64,000 bases of DNA from Kitasatospora sp. NA04385. GTDB lineage: Bacteria > Actinomycetota > Actinomycetes > Streptomycetales > Streptomycetaceae. A model generated the notes under the pieces. That model did no database searches, was not told the DNA's origin, and worked only from the letters and a program-made list of their open reading frames with translations. Made by a program: the position numbers and the translations under genes. The DNA lies in NCBI RefSeq assembly GCF_013364235.1, contig NZ_CP054919.1, positions 4,500,701 through 4,564,700 of the forward strand. Reading direction: 5' to 3'. Of the stretch, positions 8,419 through 16,136 are shown in pieces (within the stretch, counting starts at the first letter, position 1; each line of letters starts with the position of its first letter).

Positions 8419-9417
8419 TCAGCGGTTGCGGTACTCGGGGACGGTGGCCATCGGGGGGCGTTCGGTGGCGGGGACGGGGTGGGTGCGGGGGGTGAAGCCC
8501 CCGGGGGTGCGGGTGTACTGGGTGAGCAGCGGGCGGACCAGGTCCGGGTCGGCCTTGAGGCGGTGGGTGCGGTCCAGGCGCTCCAGGGCGGTGCGGTAGA
8601 TGGTGGCGGCCATCCGGCCGAGGGCCTGGCCGTCCTGGTGCCGGTGGTGCCGCACGCCGACGTCGACCTGGGCCAGCGCGTCCAGCCCGGCCAGCTCCAG
8701 GGCGTCGACCAGCAGGCCCAGCTCGACCCCGTAGCCGGTCGGGAAGGGCAGCCGCTCCAGCAGGCCGCGGCGGGCCGCGTACTCGCCGCCGAGCGGCTGG
8801 ACGAAGCCGGCCAGCTGCGGCCAGTGCAGGTTGAGCAGCGGGCGGGCGACCAGTTCGGTGACCCGGCCGCCGCCGGCCGGGACGACGGTGCCGTCGGCCT
8901 CGAAGGGGCGGTCGTACATGGCCTTGACCAGGTGCAGGTCCGGGTCGGTGAGCAGCGGGCCGACGATGCCGGAGACGAACGCCGGGTCGAACTCGCGCAG
9001 GTCGGCGTCGACGAAGCAGACGATCGCGCCGCTGGTGGCGAGCAGCGAGCGCCACAGCACCTCGCCCTTGCCGGGTTCGGCGGGCAGCCGGGGCAGGATG
9101 TCGTCCCGGTGCACCACCCGGGCGCCGGCGGCGGCCGCGGCGGCGGCGGTGCCGTCCTGCGAGCCGGAGTCGACCACCACCAGTTCGTCCACCAGGGGGA
9201 CGCGTTCGACCAGCTCGGTGCGGATCGCGGTGACGATCTCGCCGACGGTGGACTCCTCGTCCAGGGCGGGCAGCACCACGCTGACGGTGCCGGCCGGGCC
9301 GGCGGCGCGTTTGGCCTCCAGCAGCAGGTCGAGCGGCCGGTCGGCGGCCGTCCACGAACGGCGGCGCAGCCAGTCGGCCGCCTCCGGCAGTACCCCGGGC
9401 TCGGGCTGCTCCGGCAA
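8419..9417 (-). CDS. gpgS: Glucosyl-3-phosphoglycerate synthase (GpgS-like)
   Basis: 332-residue GT-A fold glycosyltransferase (GT81) expected to transfer glucose from an NDP-glucose to 3-phosphoglycerate, the first step toward glucosylglycerate and methylglucose lipopolysaccharides. Visible: VVLPALDEESTVGEIV at about 47-62, VVVDSGSQDGT at 80-90, PGKGEVLWRS at 115-124, and the metal-binding VDADLREFDP at 136-145. Location beside otsA fits compatible-solute metabolism. It is divergent from metM across the SAM riboswitch. Confidence 0.88.
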   Translation of the reverse strand: MPEQPEPGVLPEAADWLRRRSWTAADRPLDLLLEAKRAAGPAGTVSVVLPALDEESTVGEIVTAIRTELVERVPLVDELVVVDSGSQDGTAAAAAAAGARVVHRDDILPRLPAEPGKGEVLWRSLLATSGAIVCFVDADLREFDPAFVSGIVGPLLTDPDLHLVKAMYDRPFEADGTVVPAGGGRVTELVARPLLNLHWPQLAGFVQPLGGEYAARRGLLERLPFPTGYGVELGLLVDALELAGLDALAQVDVGVRHHRHQDGQALGRMAATIYRTALERLDRTHRLKADPDLVRPLLTQYTRTPGGFTPRTHPVPATERPPMATVPEYRNR

Positions 9418-9552
9418 GTCTCGCTCCCTGTCTCGGTTCGTCTCGGGTGTCGGACGCGGGGGTCGGTCCGCACGGGCCTTCGGATACAGTCTTCGTATTG
9501 CAGGCGCGCCTTCGCACGCGGGGGTCGCTCGCAGCGTACGACCACAACTTCA

Positions 9553-9690
9553 CAGAGCTCATCCAGAGGGACTGAGGGAACGGCCCGTCGAAGTCCCGGC
9601 AACCCTCCCGCGCGGCCAGCAGGCCCGGCGGGACAGGTGCCAATTCCGTCCCGGACGCGACCGCGATCCGGGGAAGATGAGGAGAAAGGG
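9553..9690 (+). promoter_or_regulatory. SAM-I (S-box) riboswitch upstream of metM
   Basis: Conserved S-box elements appear in order: P1 5' strand CTCATC (9558-9563), AGAGGGACTGAGGGAACGG, the GAAGTCCCGGCAACC core (about 9590-9604), GGTGCCAATTCCGTCC (about 9637-9652), and the P1 3' strand GATGAG (9676-9681), which pairs with CTCATC. The P1 3' strand abuts AGGAG of the metM ribosome binding region, so ligand binding could block translation directly. The riboswitch senses S-adenosylmethionine, which links metM to methionine rather than threonine supply. Confidence 0.93.
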
Positions 9691-9700
9691 CCTCGCCACC

Positions 9701-10978
9701 ATGGCTGTTGACACCGCCGCATCCACCGTCGACCTCGGTCCCGCGACCGCGCTGTCCTGTCGCGAGTGCGGTGCGCGTTCCCCGCTCGGTCCGGACTTCG
9801 CCTGTCTCGAGTGCTTCGGTCCGCTGGAGATCGCCTACGACTACCAGGGCTACGACGCCGAGGAGCTGCGCAAGCGGATCGAGGCCGGCCCGGCGTCGAT
9901 CTGGCGCTACGCCCCGCTGCTGCCCGTCCCGGCCGACGTGGCCGGCAAGCCGAACCTGAACCCGGGCTGGACCCCGCTGGTCAAGGCCGACAACCTGGGC
10001 CGCGAGCTGGGCTTCACCGCGCAGCTGCACATCAAGGACGACTCGGGCAACCCGACCCACTCCTTCAAGGACCGGGTGGTGGCCTGCGCGATCGAGGCCG
10101 CCCGCGCCTTCGAGTTCACCACGCTGTCCTGCTCCTCCACCGGCAACCTGGCCGGCGCGGTGGGCGCCGCGGCCGCCCGGGCCGGCTTCAAGTCCTGCGT
10201 GTTCATCCCGCACGACCTGGAGCAGGGCAAGGTCGTGATGGCCGGGGTGTACGGCGGCGAGCTGGTCGGCATCGACGGCAACTACGACGACGTGAACCGC
10301 TTCTGCTCCGAGCTGATCGGCGACCCGGCCGGCGAGGGCTGGGGCTTCGTGAACGTCAACCTGCGCCCGTACTACGGCGAGGGCTCCAAGACCCTGGCGT
10401 TCGAGATCTGCGAGCAGCTCGGCTGGCGGCTGCCCGACCAGCTCGTCATCCCGATCGCCTCCGGCTCCCAGCTCACCAAGATCGACAAGGGCCTGCAGGA
10501 GCTGATCAAGCTCGGCCTGGTCGAGGACAAGCCGTACAAGATCTTCGGCGCCCAGGCCGAGGGCTGCTCCCCGGTCTCCGCCGCCTTCAAGGCCGGCCGC
10601 GACGTGATCAAGCCGGTCAAGCCGGACACCATCGCCAAGTCGCTGGCGATCGGCAACCCGGCCGACGGCCCGTACGTGCTGGACATCGCCCGCCGCACCG
10701 GCGGTGCGGTCGAGGACGTCACCGACGTCGAGGTGGTCGAGGCGATCAAGCTGCTGGCCCGCACCGAGGGCATCTTCGCCGAGACCGCGGGCGGCGTGAC
10801 CGTCGGCGTGCTGAAGAAGCTGGTCGAGACCGGTCAGCTGGACCCGGCCAAGGAGACCGTCGCGATCAACACCGGCGACGGCCTCAAGACCCTCGACGCG
10901 GTCGCCGACGCCGGTATGACCGCGGTGATCCGCCCGACGCTGGAGTCCTTCCGCGCCGCCGGCCTCGCCACCGCCTGA
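9701..10978 (+). CDS. metM: Threonine-synthase-like homocysteine synthase (MetM type)
   Basis: 425-residue PLP enzyme of the threonine synthase fold. It has an N-terminal zinc-ribbon-like CxxC pair (Cys20/23 and Cys35/38) and the PLP lysine in SFKDR (Lys123), with CSSTGNLAGA phosphate-site and TGDGLKT C-terminal motifs. The SAM riboswitch upstream and the sulfur-carrier gene 57 bases downstream identify it as the Streptomyces MetM type, reported to convert O-phosphohomoserine plus thiocarboxylated MetO to homocysteine. Sequence alone cannot exclude threonine synthase activity. Start ATG 9701; an in-frame ATG at 9677 lies inside the riboswitch P1 strand and is less likely. Confidence 0.85.
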   Translation: MAVDTAASTVDLGPATALSCRECGARSPLGPDFACLECFGPLEIAYDYQGYDAEELRKRIEAGPASIWRYAPLLPVPADVAGKPNLNPGWTPLVKADNLGRELGFTAQLHIKDDSGNPTHSFKDRVVACAIEAARAFEFTTLSCSSTGNLAGAVGAAAARAGFKSCVFIPHDLEQGKVVMAGVYGGELVGIDGNYDDVNRFCSELIGDPAGEGWGFVNVNLRPYYGEGSKTLAFEICEQLGWRLPDQLVIPIASGSQLTKIDKGLQELIKLGLVEDKPYKIFGAQAEGCSPVSAAFKAGRDVIKPVKPDTIAKSLAIGNPADGPYVLDIARRTGGAVEDVTDVEVVEAIKLLARTEGIFAETAGGVTVGVLKKLVETGQLDPAKETVAINTGDGLKTLDAVADAGMTAVIRPTLESFRAAGLATA

Positions 10979-11035
10979 CACCCAGCCGCAGGACACCCCC
11001 AGCCGCAGGACACCCCACGCCCCGAGGAGCACCGC

Positions 11036-11314
11036 ATGAGCGCCACCGTCCGCATCCCGACCATCCTGCGCACCTACACCGGCGGCGCCGCCGAGGTGAC
11101 CGCCGAGGGCGCCACCCTGTCCGCCGTCATCGCGGACCTGGAGGCGAACCACGCCGGCATCGCCGCCCGCCTGCTGGACGACACCGGCAAGCTGCGCCGC
11201 TTCGTCAACGTGTACGTGAACGACGACGACGTGCGTTTCGCCGACGGCCTGGAGACCGAGATCAAGGACGGCGCCTCGGTGTCGATCATTCCGGCGGTGG
11301 CCGGCGGCTGCTGA
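11036..11314 (+). CDS. metO: MoaD/ThiS-like sulfur-carrier protein (MetO type)
   Basis: 92-residue ubiquitin-fold sulfur carrier: beta-grasp pattern, FVNVYVNDDDVRF segment and a C-terminal AVAGGC. The di-glycine that should carry the thiocarboxylate is followed by one extra Cys, so a peptidase (Mec/JAMM-like) or another processing step would be needed, or the Cys is tolerated. It follows metM in the same transcript, where it would donate sulfur for homocysteine synthesis. Alternative names for this fold are CysO, ThiS and MoaD; operon context favours MetO. Confidence 0.85.
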   Translation: MSATVRIPTILRTYTGGAAEVTAEGATLSAVIADLEANHAGIAARLLDDTGKLRRFVNVYVNDDDVRFADGLETEIKDGASVSIIPAVAGGC

Positions 11315-11893
11315 CCGCCCCGCATTACCGCGACCGCCGTTCGGTTCGGAATTCAATTGTCCGGACCGGGCGGCGGTTTCGTGCGTACCGGGGACAATGC
11401 CCGCGCACCTGCGGCTTTCCCTCCGGGCGGGGCGCCGCAATTCGGCCGGGAGCCGGGGAGTAGAGTCTCGGTCGGGGCCGTTCCCCTCCGCGGCCCGGTT
11501 CAATCCTCGTTTTCCGCACCGCGCCCCGCCCGTGCAGGACCCCGTTCCGTCCCGCGCGCTGAGACGGGTACCGGGCCGCCCGCCGTACGTCGCCGCCCGC
11601 GGCCGCCCGTTCTGTCAGGCCGCCGTCAGAATTGTGGCGGCGTTTTGCGGTACCCCGTCCGTTATGTCCGGTGGCAATTGTCGGACGGTGCGCCTTTCGC
11701 CCCGCGATATCCCCCGACCGGCCCGGACTTTCCCCGGAAATTGGGCCTGTTGCACAGGGCGCATATCCGGATACATTCAGCCGCGACAGAGGCTGCGCCG
11801 TACGGGGGGGAGTCCCCAGGCCGGTCTTCCAGACCTCCGGGTCCGCGTCCCGCGGATCTCTGAAGGGCCAGCACAGCACAAGGGGAGTTCGGA
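11315..11893 (+). other. Gene-free leader region before the cold-shock gene
   Basis: 579 bases with no convincing coding frame. A sigma-70-like pair TTGCAC/TACATT with a 16-base spacer lies at about 11750-11777, near an AT-richer patch, and could be the cold-shock gene promoter. Cold-shock genes usually have long 5' leaders; no specific RNA family is recognised. Confidence 0.4.
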
Positions 11894-12100
11894 ATGGCTC
11901 AGGGCACCGTCAAGTGGTTCAACGCCGAGAAGGGCTACGGCTTCATCGCGGTCGACGGTGGAGCGGACGTGTTCGTCCACTACAGCGCGATCCAGATGGA
12001 CGGCTACCGCACCCTGGAAGAGGGCCAGCGGGTCGAGTTCGAGATCTCGCAGGGTCAGAAGGGTCCGCAGGCCGACATGGTCCGCGCCGCCGGCGCCTGA
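11894..12100 (+). CDS. CspA-family cold-shock protein
   Basis: 68-residue single cold-shock domain that binds single-stranded nucleic acid and acts as RNA chaperone. RNP1 is KGYGFI (about residues 15-20), RNP2 is VFVHYSAI (27-34), and the N-terminus is QGTVKWFN. A strong AAGGGGAG Shine-Dalgarno precedes ATG 11894. It lies upstream of groEL2 in the order also seen in S. coelicolor (from memory, scoF4). A strong terminator follows, so it is transcribed separately from groEL2. Confidence 0.95.
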   Translation: MAQGTVKWFNAEKGYGFIAVDGGADVFVHYSAIQMDGYRTLEEGQRVEFEISQGQKGPQADMVRAAGA

Positions 12101-12137
12101 GGCACCGGCTGACCGCACGACCCCGCACAGACGCACA

Positions 12138-12180
12138 GACAGGCCCGCCCCGACGCGACGGCGTCCGGGGCGGGCCTGTC
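12138..12180 (+). terminator. Strong hairpin after cold-shock gene
   Basis: A 15-bp perfect stem (GACAGGCCCGCCCCG with CGGGGCGGGCCTGTC) is extended by ACGC/GCGT around a tiny loop. It begins 38 bases after the cold-shock stop and is followed by a short T-containing tract. Confidence 0.85.
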
Positions 12181-12239
12181 GGCTTTCCCCGGCGGCCCCG
12201 CGGTTTCCCGCCGGGGCCGCCGCCGGAGCCCCCATGGGC

Positions 12240-12301
12240 TTGCACTCGCCACCCCAGAGTGCTAATCATTGGCGTTAGCACTCACAGTGTGAGAGTGACA
12301 A
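12240..12301 (+). promoter_or_regulatory. groEL2 promoter with overlapping CIRCE operators (HrcA sites)
   Basis: TTGCAC (12240-12245) and TAATCA (12263-12268) form a -35/-10 pair with 17-bp spacing. Three CIRCE half-sites follow at 9-base intervals: GAGTGCTAA (12257-12265), TTAGCACTC (12275-12283), GAGTGACAA (12293-12301). The last two form the canonical TTAGCACTC-N9-GAGTGxxAA order. The first two form the same palindrome in reverse order. HrcA repression relieved by heat is expected. Confidence 0.88.
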
Positions 12302-12421
12302 ACGGACCGGGCCGGTGAGGCCCCGGAAGCGGTAGGGGAAGGGACCCCCGCTCTCCTGGGCCGTCCGTCGCGGGCACCCCTTGGTCCGAGCAGTCGACCG
12401 TGTCCCGGAGGACCACTTCTG

Positions 12422-14044
<1,623 letters not shown>

Positions 14045-14077
14045 TCCTCCGGGATCCGACGTTCCACGCGTTCGCTC

Positions 14078-14111
14078 GTGAGGGCGGCCTCCTTCGTGAG
14101 GCCGCCCTCAC
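14078..14111 (+). terminator. Hairpin terminator after groEL2
   Basis: GTGAGGGCGGCCTC pairs perfectly with GAGGCCGCCCTCAC across a 6-base loop, 33 bases after the groEL2 stop. Confidence 0.88.
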
Positions 14112-14151
14112 GGCGTTCCCGGCCGCCGCGGCGCTTTGGGACAATGGGCGG

Positions 14152-14511
14152 ATGGCCAGTTCCGACATCGAAGCCGCCCTGCACAGCGCCCGGGCGCTGA
14201 TCCTCGCCGACCTCACCGCCCGGGACGTCGCCGACGCGGCGATCGTCTCGCTGGTGGAGGACGCCGTCACGCACCGCCGCTGGTGGCTCGAACAGTGGCC
14301 CGCCGGGTGCGAGTTCGTCCTCGGCCTGATCGCCCAGGACGTCCAGGACGCGCTGCTGGAGTCGTACGGGCGCTGGCCGCTGTGCACCGCCTGCGCCGAG
14401 GAGGAGGACGATCCGCACGCGCTCGGGGTCGAGCCGGAGCTCGGCCCGGACCCGCACTGGGTGTGCGGCAAGCGCGGCGTCGCGGTCGCCCCGGTCGGCG
14501 GGCTCGTCTGA
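14152..14511 (+). CDS. Conserved hypothetical protein with Cys pair
   Basis: 119-residue soluble protein, unrecognised. The N-terminal two thirds look helical (ALILADLTARDVADAAIVSLVEDAV), followed by an aromatic stretch RRWWLEQWP. The C-terminus has CTAC and HWVC, a possible Cys3/His or Cys4 zinc site. It lies alone between groEL2 and the convergent HD-domain gene. Codon bias is typical of the chromosome, which supports a real gene. Confidence 0.65.
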   Translation: MASSDIEAALHSARALILADLTARDVADAAIVSLVEDAVTHRRWWLEQWPAGCEFVLGLIAQDVQDALLESYGRWPLCTACAEEEDDPHALGVEPELGPDPHWVCGKRGVAVAPVGGLV

Positions 14512-14647
14512 TCCTCGCCGCCCCCGGGCCGGTCCGGTCGCGGCAGGTGGCGGTCCCACCTGGTCGGTGACGTGTCACCGGACGAACTGCGTTCCTGCGC
14601 CGCCGGGTCGGGCGCGGCGCCCGGGTGATCGCCCGCCCGGCGGGGGA

Positions 14648-15286
14648 TCAGCCTTCCAGGGCGGCCAGTTCGCGGTGCATGTTCGCGCGGGCCCGGGCGT
14701 CGTAGCGGGCGTGGCCCTCGGGGGTGCGGTAGAGGGCGGGCAGGGCGAGGAGTTGGCGCAGGACCGTGGCGCGGCCCGCGCGGAAGGCGTCCGGCGGGAC
14801 GAAGGAGTACTCGTCGCGGACGGCGGCGGCGTAGGCGTCGTACGCCTCGCGCGGGCCGCCGAGGACGGCGAGGTCGGCGTCGCAGAGCACCTCGCCGTTG
14901 CGGTCGCCGGGGGCCGGGTGGTGGGTGACGGTGAGCCGGACCAGGCGGTCGACCTCGTGGACCAGCGGTTCGGGCAGGCCGGCCTCGCGCAGGGCGCGGC
15001 AGGCGAGCGCGGCGCTGCGCTCCTCGTTCTCGGAGCGGTCGGGGCGGTAGACGGCGTCGTGGAACCAGGCGGCGAGCCGGACGGCGTCGGGGTCGTCGGC
15101 GTGGTCGGCGAGTTCGTCGACGCGGTCGAGCACGGCCTCCAGGTGGGAGGTGGTGTGGTAGCGGCGCTGCGGCTCGGCCCAGCGGGTGAGCAGGTCGCGG
15201 GCGTAGGGCTCGGGGTCGGCGGTGGCGCCGCAGCGGGTGAGCAGGACGTGCCAGCGCGCGGACAGCGGTGCGGTCATGGCGCTCAT
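14648..15286 (-). CDS. HD-domain predicted metal-dependent phosphohydrolase
   Basis: 212-residue protein of the small HD superfamily group often annotated as predicted metal-dependent HD hydrolase. Visible ligands: RRYHTTSHL near residues 40-48, AAWFHDAVY with the HD doublet near 68-72, SxxLxxxAL region, LVRLTVTHH and DADLAVLG near 130-136. ATG 15286 is preferred because GAGGAG is 6 bases upstream; a second ATG lies 9 bases in. Substrate unknown. It is divergent from the ABC exporter operon. Confidence 0.75.
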   Translation of the reverse strand: MSAMTAPLSARWHVLLTRCGATADPEPYARDLLTRWAEPQRRYHTTSHLEAVLDRVDELADHADDPDAVRLAAWFHDAVYRPDRSENEERSAALACRALREAGLPEPLVHEVDRLVRLTVTHHPAPGDRNGEVLCDADLAVLGGPREAYDAYAAAVRDEYSFVPPDAFRAGRATVLRQLLALPALYRTPEGHARYDARARANMHRELAALEG

Positions 15287-15333
15287 TCTGCTCCTCGGGG
15301 TGCGGGGCGGATGCGCCGCGGTGTGATCCAGCC

Positions 15334-15405
15334 TATATGTAGTCCGCCGACTTATGCCGCACACTTGAGTAGTTGGCGTCCGGCGGCTATACATACTCGG
15401 TATGC
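15334..15405 (+). promoter_or_regulatory. Promoter and likely PadR operator of the ABC exporter operon
   Basis: TTGAGT (15365-15370), a 17-base spacer and TATACA (15388-15393) form a good vegetative promoter. TATATGTAGTC at 15334-15344 is repeated exactly at 18924-18934 in front of the PadR gene, and ATACATACTCGGTATG overlaps the -10. The shared AT-rich motif in otherwise very GC-rich DNA is a candidate PadR binding site. Confidence 0.6.
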
Positions 15406-15434
15406 AAGACGTTTCGCCGTTCCGAGGGGGAGCC

Positions 15435-16136
15435 ATGACCGGATCGAACGCGCAGGCCGTACTGCGCCTGGAGGGGGTCGGCCGGGTGCACGGCCGGGGC
15501 GCGGCCGAGGTGCACGCGCTGCACCCGGTCGACCTGGAGGTGCGGGCCGGGGAGTTCCTGGCGGTGATGGGCCCGTCCGGCTCGGGGAAGTCCACCCTGC
15601 TCGCACTGGCCGGCGGCCTGGACCGGCCCTCCCGCGGGCGGGTGCTGGTGGAGGGCGCCCCGCTGGAGGGGCTGAGCCGGGCCCGGCTGGCCGACGTGCG
15701 CCGCCGCTCGGTGGGCTACGTGTTCCAGTCGTACAACCTGCTCCCGGCCCTGACCGCGGCCGAGAACATCGCGCTGCCCCGCGAGCTGGAGGGGGTCTCC
15801 GCCCGCACCGCCCGCGCCGAGGCGCTGACCGTGCTGGAGGAGCTGGGCATCGGCGAACTCGCCGACCGCTTCCCGGAGGACATGTCGGGCGGCCAGCAGC
15901 AGCGGGTCGCGATCGGCCGGGCCCTGTCCGGGCAGCGCCGGCTGGTGCTGGCCGACGAGCCCACCGGGGCGCTGGACTCGGCCACCGGCGAGGCGGTGCT
16001 GGAGGTGCTGCGGGCCCGCTGCGACGCCGGGGCGGCCGTCATGATGGTCACCCACGACGCCTCCCACGCCTCCTGGGCGGACCGGGTGGTCTTCCTGCGC
16101 GACGGCCGGATCGACGAAGAGGCGGTGCGCCGATGA
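15435..16136 (+). CDS. ABC transporter ATP-binding protein (MacB/LolD type)
   Basis: 233-residue ATPase subunit of a type VII (MacB/LolCDE-like) ABC system. Walker A GPSGSGKST at 46-54, Q-loop VFQSYNLLPALTA, signature MSGGQQQRVAIGRAL, Walker B LVLADEPTGALD and switch His in VTHD. ATG 15435 follows GAGGGGG by 5 bases; an upstream ATG at 15402 lies within the promoter -10 region and is rejected. The stop overlaps the permease start in ATGA. Likely drives export or mechanotransmission at the membrane; substrate unknown. Confidence 0.93.
   Translation: MTGSNAQAVLRLEGVGRVHGRGAAEVHALHPVDLEVRAGEFLAVMGPSGSGKSTLLALAGGLDRPSRGRVLVEGAPLEGLSRARLADVRRRSVGYVFQSYNLLPALTAAENIALPRELEGVSARTARAEALTVLEELGIGELADRFPEDMSGGQQQRVAIGRALSGQRRLVLADEPTGALDSATGEAVLEVLRARCDAGAAVMMVTHDASHASWADRVVFLRDGRIDEEAVRR

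Noticed and set aside
8291..11503. 1070-codon minus frame across metM and metO
   Set aside because: Antisense to riboswitch, metM and metO; no family resemblance.
11325..11879. Overlapping short frames in the cold-shock leader
   Set aside because: Arg/Pro/Gly-rich, no ribosome binding sites, inconsistent codon bias; treated as untranslated leader.
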